64,000 nt of DNA, from contig OY986971.1 of assembly GCA_963920575.1 (NCBI GenBank), positions 1,550,001 through 1,614,000 on the forward strand, read 5' to 3'. The notes under the pieces are model-generated. The model ran no database searches and was not told the DNA's origin. It saw only the letters and a list, made by a program, of their open reading frames with translations. The position numbers and the translations under genes are program-made. This DNA is from Narthecium ossifragum (Eukaryota > Streptophyta > Magnoliopsida > Dioscoreales > Nartheciaceae). Shown one piece after another: positions 48,250 through 60,674 of this stretch; the first letter of the stretch is position 1, and every line of letters starts with the position of its first letter.

Positions 48250-49471
48250 CTTTTGAGTGAACCGATGTCCTCGAGCTCGAGCATCTCTGGCGGCGACGAT
48301 GTTGGCGCGACGACGAACAGCGGGAGACAACGGCGAAATGTCCTCGTTGTAAGCAGCGAGGCGCGAGGCGCGATGCAAACAGTGGGCACGCGTGTGCGTC
48401 GGAGGGGAGGAGTGACGGAGAAGAGAGAGAGAAACAGAGGAGAAAGCAGAGGAGAGAAGGCGACGGAGAAGAGAGAGAGAGAAACAGAGGAGAGAGCAGG
48501 AGGGAAGGAGGAGCCGGAGCCGGAGAAGAGGGGAGCCGGAGAGGAGGAGGCGACGGAGAAGAGAGAGAGAGAGAAACAGAGAGAGAGAGAGAAATAGAGG
48601 AAAAAATGGAGCTTCGTCGCCGGTGGAGGTTGGAGCAGAGATGGGGCGCCGAGGTCGGTGAAGCTTGGGAGGAGCTTCTGGAACTCGGCGCTCCCGCGGA
48701 CGGCGACGAAGCTCAGGGAGATCGAATGGCGTCGGGACCCCACCATACCACCACCACACTCTACCACCACCACGACCACCACTAGCATCCCCATCGCCGG
48801 CGCGCCCATCTCGCAAGCCAACCATGATTCCATCACCACCATCTCGCCCCGTGCTCGGCGCCGAGGATGGCAGTGGCCGGAGGGGACAAACGGCGCGGCT
48901 AGTCGCCTAGGTCGGAGGCTAGTCGGTGTGGCGATGGAGACTGAGGTGAGGGGTATTTTGGTCATGAAATTATGAAATTGGCCTGTTTTGTGAAGAAACA
49001 CAACAATGTCCCTGGGTTGATAAATTGAAACATAAGTAGATTTTTTAAACTTGCATGAGAAAATAGTTCAAGGTAGAATATAATATCTTATTTGAGAAAG
49101 GAGGAGTTTCAAATAAAATGGAGTTTATGTTTCTTTTCTCCTTTTTTTATATAAATCCTCCGTCTTTAACGATCAAGATGGAATCACCATTATTAACTAT
49201 TTATGCTTTTCTCATCTAACCTATATAATCCCCTTCTCTACTCTGGGATCCTTTGCCGTCTCCCATCTTTCCCATCTTCTTCTCCGTCATCGACCCTTCC
49301 AATGCGGCCACTCCATGGAAGTTGGCTAAGGAGAAACTCCTTTGTGCCGATAGTATACGTTTTACATGCACCTGTCTCTCTCTTTTCTTCTTCTCGATCA
49401 ATACCTCTTGAGACTCCATGCTAGTCACAATCAAAGACTTAGAAAAAAATATAGTTACCCTCGCTGTCAAT

Positions 49472-50957
49472 TGTCACAACCCAAACTACTTATTTTATAA
49501 CGTCGTGCCCGACAGTGGTAATGCTATTAAGGCTATGTTTGCCGTGCGTTGTGTTTTTTTATGATCGTGGTGAGGTGTGGTGTATTTGTAAACTGTGGTG
49601 ACGTGTTGTGCAGTAACAGTTTAAAAACTGTTTGATATGACACGTTAATAATTGTGGTAGAAAAGTGTGTTCATATAATTTGTTATTTGGGTGTGCGTTT
49701 ATTTTCAAATGTACAGTGTAAAATATTAGTTTGTTATTTAGTTTATGTGTTTGTTACGCCTCAGCCAAGATGCGACCAAATGGAATCACCTATAAACTGC
49801 TTCGTCTCTTACGCAGTTTTGGCGTTGTCCCCACCAGTCTGATATTATTCCCAAACGAGATTTTTGTAAACACGGCTGCGTTCGGTCTAAAAAAAAGTAT
49901 GTTTGGACAGCAAGAACGCACGCGCCAAACGGACCCTAAATGTCTAAACACATTTAGATCGATCATGTCACTGCCTTACAACCTGAAATGTTAAGGAGTA
50001 ATAAGCTACACTATCTAGCGAGTATAGGGATCTTGAAGCACAATTAATCTACCATGGTACATTAGGAATCAACTTACAAATACATGATCATGAACATGAC
50101 ATATTTCACAAAAAATCTATGCTAGATGAATTAAATTGAATATGCTCAATCCTCCGCTAATTAGGATTGACCGTGACTGCATATCATATATTAAATCCAT
50201 CCATGTGATGCATCACAATGACATGAAGTCGTAAATGACATCTCCCTTATCATATAACATATAACTAAATCTGATATTTCAAATCCCCTGATGCAGGACC
50301 TCATGAGGCTAGCATACATATACATATATACATACCAAAATTGTCATGAAATGATCACCAAATACAACTAAACTTCATACATGCATTCATGAGAATGATT
50401 TTTAATCAAAGGCTCCCTAAAACATGCTCATATGATATGAAATGCTTCTTGATGAAACAATGTCAGAAAGATACTTTTAAGAACCCCGTTATTCACCTAA
50501 ATCTTGATTTCTACTTGAAGCATTATTCTTCCATTTTTCTTATTTCTCATTTCTCATTTTCAGCTTTTCCATAATCTTCTCTTTATTTCTCTCTTTTTCT
50601 CGCTAATATGCCCTCAATCCTTTCATCATCCTAAAAGCATAGACACGTGTCGTCAATTTATACACCCTTTCTTTAGACGGTGACACATGTCCCTGACACC
50701 CCCTCCTTCATGTTATTTAACACATCATACTTCACTTTTAACACCCCATCCCTTGACTTGACACCCCATACTTATCTATTTGACACCTCACTCTTCCATC
50801 TTTACACCTCGTTTCATCATTCCTCCTCCTCATCAACAAATGTCAATGACTAATTTTAATTAATAATTTCTCTTCTTAATTTAATCCTAATCCTCCAATC
50901 ATAATAAGTAAATAATTATCCAAACTCACCGCTTCTTCCAATATGCGGGTTATTACA
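49472..50957 (-). repeat. 3' LTR of the minimal element, with nested MITE
   Basis: 1486 bp, of which 409 bp are a PIF-type MITE plus its duplication. The rest aligns with 51120-52448 at perhaps 85-90% by eye, so this element is much older than the Copia copy. Confidence 0.85.
49528..49939. mobile_element. PIF/Harbinger-type MITE in the 3' LTR
   Basis: The MITE is 49531-49936 with TAA on both sides. Termini are GGCTATGTTTGCCGTGCG at the left and, inverted, GGGTCCGTTTGGCGCGTGCG at the right. The other LTR has the empty site (GCTACTAAAGGCCTAAAC near 51175), which confirms the insertion. Confidence 0.85.
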
Positions 50958-51119
50958 TTCCTTCCCCTTTAAAAAAATTTTGTCCTAAAAAAATTATGTC
51001 CTCGAAATTTGAATATGATTAAAAAATCTAGAATTTTCTAATTCCCAAAAATTCTCATCTCTTGTCTAATTTACATCAAATTCGAAAAAAATCCTCAACC
51101 TATTGCTCTGATACTACTC

Positions 51120-52448
51120 TGTCACGACCCAAACTTCATCTTCTTTTACGAGGTCATGATCGGGCAGTAGTAATGCTACTAAAGGCCTAAACATACTTAC
51201 ATCAACACCATTCACATTAGAATTATCATACCACCACCTTACAATCTGAAATATTAAGGAATAATGAGCTGCACTAGCCTAACGAGTATAAGGATCTTGA
51301 AGCACATTTTTACCATGTTACATTAGGAATCAACTTACAAATGCATGATCATGAACATGACATGTTTCACGGAAAATCCATGGTAAATGAATTAAACTGA
51401 ATATGCTCAATTCTCAACTAAACGGGATTACCGATAGCTACATATCATATATTAAATCTATCCACGTGGTGAATCAGAACCAAGGGCGGATCCACGTGTG
51501 GGCTGCACCGGGCTGCAGCCCACATGAAAATCCATTAAAAACATAGAAAAAAACCTATATACTTAAGGTATTTGTTTACTAGCCTAGCCCACTAGCCCAG
51601 GCAAAATTTCTAACCTAGCCCATTAGCCCGGGCATGCTTACAATCCTGGATCCGCCCCTAATCAGAACGACATGAAGTCATAAAGGACGTCTCCCTTATC
51701 ATATAGTATATAACTAAATCGGATATTTCAAGTCCCACGATTCATGACTTCATGAGGCTAGCATACATATACATACATACCAAAATCCTCATGAAATGAC
51801 CATCAAATGCAATTAAATTTCATACATGCATTCATGAGAATGACCTTTTAATCAAATGCTCCATCAAATATACTCATATGATATGAAATGCTTTTTAATG
51901 AAATAAGGTAGGAAAGATATTTTCAATAATCCTGTTACTCACCTAAATTTTTCTAATTCTTGATTTCTATTTGAAACAATATTCTTCTTTTTCCTCCTTT
52001 CCCATTTCTCATTTTCAATTTTCTCATACTTTTATCTTCATTTCTCTCTTCTCTACTTCCATATATGCCCTCAATCCCTTCTTTATATAGCATTTTCGAG
52101 GGCTGACACCTCCTCATAAAAGCATAGACACGTGTCTCCAATCTATTCACCCTTCTTTTAAATGATGACACACACCTCCTCTTTCATGTTATTTGACACA
52201 TTATCCTTCACTTTTAATAGCTCATCCCTTATCTTGACACCTCATCCTTATGTCTTGACACCCAACTCTTCCCTCTTTATAGCTCATCCTTTCCTATAGA
52301 CACATCATCATTCCTCCTCTCAGCAAATGTCAATGACTAAAATCAATGACTTCTCTTCTTGATTTAATCCTAATCCTCCAATCATGATAGATAAATAATT
52401 AATTAATTACCTAAACTCACCGCATCTTCCAATACGTGGGTTATTACA
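51120..52448 (-). repeat. 5' LTR of the minimal element, with nested hAT-type MITE
   Basis: 1329 bp, including a 180-bp MITE plus its 8-bp duplication. On the minus strand it begins TGTAATAACCCACG and is followed by the primer-binding site. Confidence 0.85.
51473..51668. mobile_element. hAT-type MITE, 180 bp, in the 5' LTR
   Basis: The MITE is 51481-51660, flanked by ATCAGAAC (51473-51480, 51661-51668), an 8-bp duplication as in hAT elements. Termini are CAAGGGCGGATCCA and, inverted, TAGGGGCGGATCCA. The other LTR lacks it near 50215. Confidence 0.88.
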
Positions 52449-52942
52449 TCAATTGAGTATTGTACATATATGCAACCTGTGTCTGTGAATAGCCAAGGTG
52501 CAGAGCGCTGAAGGAAACGATGACTCGTATCTTTGAGCACTACTGATTCAATCCTTATGTATGAAACTTACTCCTTCCGGAGGGTGATAGATCGCTCCAA
52601 GGCTGGTCATTAGATAGTTTGCTAGACTAGTTGCTTGCCTCGTCTAGTATTTGGGGGAGTGACCGTCATCGCTTGAGGTGCTCATGCTGAGGATATGCAT
52701 ATAGGCGAGGGAGCTGTGGGTCAACAAAGGTTGGGACGCTGCAAGTTTACTTCTTCTCGGGAAGGACTCGCGTGGCAATAACATAGTTCAAGCTGCTGCT
52801 GCATGAAAGAAAGGGAGCTTGAGTACCAGCTGGGAACCACCGGTGTGGTGGTGTAATGGTTGAGGCTTACAATCTCCTCTGTTTTTAGTCCTCTTTGTAA
52901 ATATATACTTCGTGAATGTATGGGTTCCTATTCTATGCGACC

Positions 52943-53902
52943 TAAGAGCATCCCCCAACCGGGCTGCAATTAATGTCAATCCAATCGGGCTACAAACCCG
53001 GCTCCCCCTCTATGCAGCTAAACAAACCCAATTGCATTTATGCAGCATTGTTATTTAATAATATTTATAATTCCCAAATTATCTTTTGTACTCCTCTCAT
53101 TTAATTCTAAATTACTAATATATTCTATAGCTAAAGTACCTTAATTACAATAATTTATGTAACTTTAAAATTACTGATTTATTTAGAATAAATAATATAT
53201 CAATGGAAAACTCTTGTCGATCCCTACAAAACAAGACTAATATTGAATATTTTTTAATTATTATTTATCTAATTATATATAAATTATTTGTTTACTGTTT
53301 TTTTTTTCATCATTGGGTTTTTAAATTATACATTAGTACGTGGGTTTTTAATAAAATTAATTCTAATTGTAATTACATTATCTAAAGGTATCTGTGCAAA
53401 ATACTAAAATGAAGACGAATCTTACACACTAAACATTGAGAATTTTAATTTAATATGCATTAAGACGTGAAAAACATTGAATATAGATAAAAACGTTACA
53501 TCTCTTCATTGCCATGTCGTTCCCATAAATGTTCAATCAGTGCATTTCGAAGTGCAAAATGTGCTTCTTTGTCCTTGATCTTTTTATTTTCTGCACTCTT
53601 TTTTATTATTAATTGTTGAAATGTAATTTTTTATGTATTTTAGTTAATTATGTAATTTTCTTTTCTGTATTTTAATTAATTTTGTAATGTTTTTTATATG
53701 ATAGTTAGTTATATAATATATTCTATATTTTATACACTCTCTTTTATTATTAATTGCCTTGACTATAAAATAATGTTATTAATAGAATCTTTTTTTTTAA
53801 GAGCCGCTTGCATTGGAGTGTATCATCTCCGATGCTGCATTTTTCCAGCAAACAGTGCCAACGCTGGCTGCAAAAATGCGGCCAGCCTCGGAGATGCTCT
53901 AA
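52943..53902. mobile_element. PIF/Harbinger-type element, 954 bp, non-coding
   Basis: The element is 52946-53899, flanked by TAA. The left end GAGCATCCCCCAACCGGGC and the inverted right end GAGCATCTCCGAGGCTGGC form the TIRs. The interior is AT-rich with no transposase. Confidence 0.75.
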
Positions 53903-54440
53903 GTCATGAGACAAAAAGCTCAATTTTTTTAAAGAAAATGAGTACGAGCTAGGATTAGAGTGGTTGCTTTACACGGGGGAGATGACATCGGGTGGGGATT
54001 AAAGGTGAAAAAGGTAGAGGTAAAGAGAGAATTTTTATTGAATAATTTGACTCTAAAACAGGGGTCTGAAGTGGACAAGGTAATCCATTGTGTGGACCGG
54101 CAAACTTTGCAAGAAATTAAGCGTGGAGAATTGATCATGGCTTATGTTAAGGATGTTGGCATAGACCTACTACTAAACTTGTGTGTTCCCACAGCATATA
54201 AACAACTGAGGCGAGAGAAATCATATAAGAAAATTAAACCAAAGGCAAATAGGATTTTCCAGCCTTCAAGAGTACAAACTGTCTTAAAGTGAGATCTTGC
54301 AAGATAAAACACAGCATTCTAACATGTGTACAAACTAGAGCAACTACAGATGCTACAACCATCCCCTATAACTTAGATTTTTGACAGTGTTAGCAGTGAC
54401 AACTGAGGAACTAAAAAGGATCTTTTCGAGATGAAACCAC
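53903..54440. other. Downstream flank of the Alfin-like gene
   Basis: A plus-strand ORF of 110 codons at 53960-54292 is seen, with no recognisable domain and no ATG context support. It overlaps the probable 3' UTR of the Alfin-like gene. Confidence 0.35.
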
Positions 54441-57400
54441 TCAAGACGGGCGAGACCTCTTGTTACTACATGAAGGACACTTGTACTGCTTTATGTGCTC
54501 AGCCCTCGCCGGCGTAATCTTCACGCACTTGCCGTGAAACCATTTCTCACAGATATCGCAGCAAATCCAGAACTCGTCCGATGCGTAATTCTCACCACAA
54601 GCTCCGCATAAAGTCTCTCCATGCTCGTCTTCGCCATCCTCTTCCAGGCCTTCATCTTCTTCCTTGGGCTGGGTGGGTTTCGAGTACTTGACCTGTGATT
54701 CTGAAGCCCTCTGCCATTTTGCCAATAAAGAGAAAGGGCTGAAGAGTGCATAGATGGTTAAAAAGACGGAGTCCCAACCAACAAAAACTCTAATTCTCCA
54801 CTGATCTCATATATAGATCACTGCAGACGACTATCAACTAGTTTGATTAACTGCAATCTTAACCCAAGCAGTAACTATGTGCCATAAAAAGACATTCACA
54901 AGGGACAAGTACAACAGTTTCCTAAATTATACTAATAATTTAAAGAGCAAGTTGACGAGATATGTGACACAGGGACCAGCTACACAAAGAATTAAGAAAA
55001 CAATATGCACCAACAGAAGATTACAAAAGAACTAGACTCCTTATAATCAAACAAACTGAAATGAAGGTGGTTAGGTGAACATAAGAAATGTCCTTCTCAA
55101 ATGATATCTGTATCCAATTTCATGCAAAACATCCACATGTACTTAGATAATGGTGGGATTAATCACAGACTCACATAATATTTGGTTCAGATGAGAATGA
55201 ATGATGCTTTCCTGATTAAGATAATAAAGAAGCATAGTCATCCAATCATATCCATAGTTCAGAAGGCAAAAACCATCTAAATTCTAAAGGAAGGGAATAT
55301 CAAACTTTTGCTTTACCACTTTTGGGTTCGATTTTGATTTGTTACTACTATGGTTGTTCCCTGTTGTTCTCACTTTACTCTCGCCATTCACCACTTCATA
55401 AATAGTCGGCAGATCATTTATCATGCTGAAAAGGCGCTTCCTGTTGAAACAGTCAATTTTGTCAGAATGCATGCATAAAGCAGTTGCAATTGATAAAATA
55501 ATGACAGAAGTCTTTCAGGTACCAAAAAATATAAGGACTATTAATTATACTGCATACAGCAAAAGAAATACTGTAGCCTTTGGGCTTATCTTATCAAAAA
55601 AATACAGCAAAAGAAATAGAGTGAGGTAAAATTATCAAGATACCGATAAAACAGAATTTCAGCATATCCTTGAAGGTCTATGCATTATATGTATGCCATC
55701 TTGGAATTCCAAGACAATTTGTGAAGCAATTTTTGGTTACCTAAAAGCACAGTATTTAGAAGAAGCATCATCAAAGTTTTTAAGCTATCAAAAGGAAGTA
55801 AAACGCTGATAAGTTATACCTAAAGATGAATCCGTTTGAAAAAATAACAAGATAATAGCTCATTCATTCATTCTTCCAAATAACCATTGACGAATTTAAT
55901 GAACCAAACCGCCTATGCGAAAAATCATCTCACTTGTTTAACAAACCAAACTTGCATTTCTTTCTAACCTAAAATCTTGACACTTCAATTTGCATGGAAA
56001 GGAAGATATGCTCTACTGCAATTTTCCACATTTTTAGAACCTTAATTCTGGAATAAATTTTAATATAAGTATAATTTTAACACAATAAACGGAAGTGATC
56101 TTTAAGTTTAACTTGCAATTTTAACACAAATCACAAGTAGCACTAGACATTGGTTATAAATACACATCAAAACAATCTAAATCATACAAATCCAATATCT
56201 ACTACAGAATGCAAATCCTTTATATTGAAAATCTTCAGGGTACACCATAACTTCCTCGCACATACAGAGCTGTTGTCAGGCATATGTGGCTTTGTAAGGC
56301 ATATGTTCTCAACAAATCAACAACCCGGGATTTAATGGCAATTTTCAATCCATAATGAATTCACGTACAAAATAATTTGCAATAACAACTAAACCTTCCT
56401 ATTTAATATTTAATCACCACAGGCGAAATCATAACCAAGCATTGCCGAGTAAGCAATCAAAACTAAGATAGCCACTCCATCTGACCACTAAAGAGAAAAG
56501 AACGAAGGACTCCGCAGAGGTACAGCTTCAACTAAGAAATCTAACAATAAGAAACGCAAAACATACCATTTTAAAGCACGAGTATAAAATAAACACGGAA
56601 TAAAAAGAAAGAACATATAAAAGTGTCAACAAACATCTAAAATCCACCAAATTGAGATGAAATGTAACAAACAGCATAATCCTGTACTACTTCACTTGAC
56701 TGAAAAACTCACCTCTCATTCTTATCAAATCCAAATCTAGCACCAAAATAAAAGGCTACAGAAAGTAACCATGCATCACTGTGTACAGCAACCAATGATA
56801 ACCAATCTTTTTCTTGCATCCCATCTCTGGCAAAGTTGATGCCCAAAGCAGGCTCAGGAAGCTCTGGAGGAACTTCTTCAGCAGGCAGATTAACTTCCCA
56901 CTGCTCATTGGGAAACCCGTACAGGCACAGGTTTTCCTTCTCTGCAAAGTATATTCTAATCAGCTAGCAACCTTCAGCCATAAGTAGCTATAACAAGCGA
57001 ACTTAAGAGTTGAACAGAGAGCATCCGAAAATGAAGTATACAGCAAACATTGTGATAAAAAACTTAGGGAGCCTCAGCGTGTGCTCCACACATAAACAAT
57101 TAGTCACCTATTACATTGTTACACCTTTGACACTTTAACCATATCACAGCAAATTACCAGGACATAGAATAGTTACCATACAAAAACCAGATCCTATAAC
57201 ATCTATACTAAACAATGAGTGTCGTTGGACTAGTCTGCAAACAGAGAAGAAAGCAACAACATGTTTCTGACCAAGTCGTGTACAAGTAACCTCACGAATG
57301 CTACATTGATAGTCCAATTACACCTTCAAACGTTGTCATCTTTGTTCCTTCATGCTTAAATGAAACAATCATATGAAGAGATTATAAATCCCATGACCTA

Positions 57401-59209
57401 TTTTTGGGACCTTCAGAACAGATTTAGGTAGAAATGCCGAAAAGCCAATATTCACATCATTTGATTTCTTGAAAACAGTATACCTTCTTACTGGCCTGCA
57501 GCTTTTATTGTTTTAAACAATAGTCTCAAGCATAAAACCAAATGTGAATCTCACATAAAAAGCAAGAAAAATGAAACTTTTCTCACATACCACCTAGGGT
57601 GCGTTTGGTACGGGGGGGTAAAGGTGGTGAAAAATTACACTTGTAAAATTTCACCCCCTTTGCTCATGTTTGGATAGGAATCTAACATTTACTTAGGGTA
57701 AAATTTACTCTAATATGAGGGTAGAGAGTGTGTAAATATTATCACCCATGGGAGGTGTAATGGGGCGTAAAAGATTTACTTATATTTACATCTTTGCCCC
57801 TTTTCTTTTCTTTTTGTTTTTTTAAACCATTATTTTAATTTATTTTAATAATTTAACTAATTTTTCTCTTTCCTAATATCTCTACTCCCTCTCCTATTTT
57901 CTCTCTCTACTTTCCCTCTCCTATTTTCTCTCTCTACTTTCCCTCTCCAATTTTCTCTCTCTACATTCTTTCTATACTTCCTTGCTACTATTTTCTCACC
58001 CTACTTCCTCTCTCCTAGTTTCTCTTTCCTATTTTCTCTCTCCGTTTTCTCACTCATATTTTCTCTCTACTTCATCACTCCTATTTCTCACTCTACTTGC
58101 TCTCCTATTTTCTCACTCATATTTTCTCTCTACTTCATCACTCCTATTTCTCACTCTACTTGCTCTCCTATTTTTCTCTCTCTACGTCCTTTCCTATTTT
58201 TCTCTCGGCTTCATCTCTCCTATTTTCTATTCCTACATTCTCTCTCTACTCTCTCACTCCAATTCTCTCTCTCCTATTTTCTCTCTCTACTTCTTCTCTC
58301 TTATTTTATTTTTCTATTTTTTCTTTCTTATTTTCTTTCTAAAAGTAGAGGCGGAAGTAGAGAGAACAGGAGAGTAAATAGAGAGAGAATGTAAAGAGAG
58401 AGAGAGAATAGATAGATTAAGTAGGAAAGAGAAAGAAGCGCGAGAATGGAAAGAGAGAAAACATGAGAGAGAAAGAGAGAGAATATCCTGGGTTTATTAA
58501 TATATTAAATATTATAAGTTAAATCTCACCCCTTCTATCCAAACATGAGTACCATGTTTTTTTTTTTTTTTTTTGATGAGATGAAACATGAGTACCATGT
58601 TAATATGTTAATGTTACCCCTTAATTATTACTCTGTAAAAGTTACTCTTGTAAATTTTCACCCTTAAATATTACAACCTTACCAAACGCACTCATAGAGG
58701 TGAAACATTGGACACTAATCTATCAATTGTCAGCTAATTTAAATTCTTCCTTCATTCACACCCCTTAGCATCTCAAACCCTTATCGTTTCCCTGGCGTAA
58801 AACCCGCCGAGTTTAAATAACATTAGCACTATTATGTAACACATTCAAAACATAAAAGGGGTTTTATCCACGAACAGGAAACTTCCAACGCGTTCATAGA
58901 AATATTAAACTAAAACGTTTGAATCTGGAAATGGGATGGAAGCCCTAACCGGGGTCGCACTGCTGGTAGAACTCCTCCACGTCTGCATCACAACCACCAT
59001 AAAATTGAAAATCAACATACCCTCCAAGAAGCAACTGTTAAAAAAAAACAAAAAAAAAAGAAAAGAACAACATTTGAATCCTGAGAGACCCTAGGGGTGG
59101 GGGAATCACCGGTGGTAAGGGCCTTTATCATGCTCGCTCGGCGGCCCTTGAAGTCGCGGTACACCTCCTCCACCGTCCGGGGGTTATACGGCGCCGATCC
59201 GCCGTCCAT
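54441..59209 (-). CDS. Alfin-like PHD-finger protein, 5 exons, 251 aa
   Basis: Exons: 59209-59110, 58982-58950, 56941-56713, 55440-55317, 54710-54441; 756 nt in all with agreeing phases and GT..AG introns. The N-terminal DUF3594/Alfin domain starts [20 protein letters not shown] and continues through [62 protein letters not shown] and [17 protein letters not shown] Ser/Asn/Lys-rich linker and an acidic stretch ([16 protein letters not shown]) follow. The C4HC3 PHD finger is at about 197-243: [29 protein letters not shown]. Family members are nuclear, bind H3K4me3 through the PHD finger and act in stress and seed-gene repression. Length equals the family norm. A (GA)n run at 59262-59286 lies in the leader. 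Intron 2 holds a 1.1-kb transposon. Confidence 0.96.
57598..58691. mobile_element. Non-autonomous TIR element in Alfin-like intron 2
   Basis: The left terminus GGTGCGTTTGGTACGG and the inverted right terminus AGTGCGTTTGGTAAGG form the TIRs. The subterminal region repeats TTTACACTTGTAAAATTTCACC-like phrases at both ends. The middle (57890-58340) is CT-rich simple sequence and is not coding. Flanks CTA and ATA give only a possible TWA duplication, so class PIF/Harbinger is tentative. Confidence 0.65.
58541..58601 (-). mobile_element. Ultra-short retroposed insert (25 bp) with 18-bp target duplication
   Basis: AAACATGAGTACCATGTT occurs at 58541-58558 and again at 58584-58601. Between them is a T tract plus GATGAGATG, which on the minus strand reads CATCTCATC followed by about 16 A. 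Poly(A) with a long duplication indicates LINE-mediated insertion truncated almost to the tail. Confidence 0.75.
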
Positions 59210-59627
59210 GCCTCGGGAGTCCCGTGGAGATGGCGGAGATCGAGCACTCAGTTCAGGAATGCAGAGAGAGAGAGAGAGAGAGAGATAGGGGAGAGAGGGG
59301 AGAGTGGGATTAAAGGGAGGGAAAAGAGAGGGGTGCGAGAATAGAGAGAGAAAAGGGTGGTGGGAGCTGTTGAGAAGGCGGATGTGAGACGCGTTTGGAA
59401 ATGGACGGGTTAACTGGATTGCCGAAAGGGGGGCGAGTCCGTGGCGCTCTATAGAGGATTTTGTACTGTTGGATGGGGGTAAGTTCACCGAGCTGGTGAT
59501 GGGGATGGGTTATCCCCCAAATTACCCTTTCTCTATGTCTTTGTTTGGATTTTTGAATTGGCGGGTTAAGCTTGAGGGACTGGGTTCACCCGGTCAATGA
59601 GCGGACGCGATCCGTTCAGATTCTTAT

Positions 59628-59889
59628 ATAAAACCCCTTAAAAAACATATCTAATATCAGAAAACCCGTCTATTTCTCAGAATATCATAGAGACTCCAGA
59701 AAACATAGAATAATTTCATATAAACCTTTCGGTCCAATTTAGAGGCTTTATTTTAATTTGTTAAGTGACTAATATGCCCTTGGGCATTAGGACTAAGTTT
59801 AAAAAATACACAGCTATAGCCTATACCCACTATATTGTCAAAAACATATGGGGTTTTGTGATATTAGTTGCCTTTTCAAGGGGTTTTAT
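59628..59889. mobile_element. MITE with ATAAAACCCCTT termini
   Basis: The left ATAAAACCCCTTAAAAAAC and the inverted right ATAAAACCCCTTGAAAAGG continue as AATATCA(G/C)AAAACCC on both sides. Target duplication is not resolved. A relative lies at about 3795-3990. Confidence 0.6.
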
Positions 59890-60674
59890 GTAGTTAACCT
59901 TTTTTCTTAATCCAGCTTTGTACAAGAGGTTTTTAACCATTAAACATGCTACTCAAATGGAAGCCTTTTGTCTGACGATTGAGCGGCAGCCTGTGGGTGA
60001 AACGATGCCTGTAGAGACGGCAACTACGAATGAATATTCTAGACGGCAACAAACTTCCAGATTACGTCAAAATGGATAGAATGGTACCGGTACTGTGAGG
60101 TATAAAAGGGACAACTAAGCTGATACTGACGATGCTATATCAATTGACTTAAGCGATAACTTGCTGCAATAAATGTTCTCTGATAGATAGTAGAGCAAAA
60201 GAAAACTGAGAAATAAAGATAGAAAAGATCTGACATCACTTGCCCACATAAAGATAAGTTATAAAAGTCAATGGATAGCGATGGATGGACGCATTGAAAA
60301 TTTGAAATATACTGTAAAATTACAATAAATGAAACACTATCACAGCAATGCCAGGAAACCAAGATATTCCCTCACCTCAGGAATACAAAAGTAGTGATCG
60401 TATGGGAAATAGCATGAAATAAAACTGGTCATTTGATCTGAAACAGCATCTTATTTTGTGCCACTGGGAATGTGTCAGTATCCTGCGAGTTTGAGAAATC
60501 ACATCACTAGGATTATATGTATGCACATCTTCTGGACAATGAACTGGGAACAAATGGCCAGATTGCCACAATGAACTGGCAAGCTGATGACTAGGTCGAT
60601 GTCTGGAAAAGGAATGACAAAGCTAGCAGCAGAAACATTTCAATCGAGGAGAATCGCCAATTTATGAATTGAAG
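59890..60674. other. Intergenic between hydrolase 3' end and Alfin-like promoter
   Basis: Includes the probable 3' UTR of the hydrolase gene. No further gene is seen. Confidence 0.4.

Larger units (their letters stand above)
46811..49065. mobile_element. Pack-MULE-like element, related to the 29.7-37.3 kb Mutator element
   Basis: The left end (about 46820-46916) and right end (about 48950-49055, inverted) both align by eye with the TIR of the larger Mutator element. Shared phrases are TTTTAAATCC, a GTTTACAA or CTTCACAAAA block, and CCAAAATACCC. Ends are diverged and no clean 9-bp duplication was found, so borders are approximate. The interior is GC-rich with (GA)n tracts and carries host gene fragments on the minus strand without a transposase. 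Confidence 0.65.
49467..52453 (-). mobile_element. Minimal LTR retrotransposon (TRIM-like), no coding sequence
   Basis: The element is 49472-52448, flanked by TCAAT at 49467-49471 and 52449-52453. LTRs 49472-50957 and 51120-52448 run TGTCACRACCC to GGGTTATTACA in plus orientation. The internal region is only 162 bp (50958-51119). It keeps a primer-binding site (TATCAGAGCAATAGG on the minus strand, next to 51120, tRNA-Met like) and a polypurine tract (AAAGGGGAAGGAA next to 50957). Orientation is therefore minus. LTRs of about 1.1 kb without their nested MITEs are long for a TRIM. It could be a deletion derivative of a larger Gypsy element mobilised in trans. Confidence 0.85.

Noticed and set aside
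53960..54292. 110-codon plus-strand ORF next to the PHD gene
   Set aside because: No domain recognised, and it overlaps the likely 3' UTR of the Alfin-like gene; kept only as a note.
57982..58377. 131-codon Ser/Phe/Leu repeat ORF
   Set aside because: Simple CT-rich core of a non-autonomous transposon.
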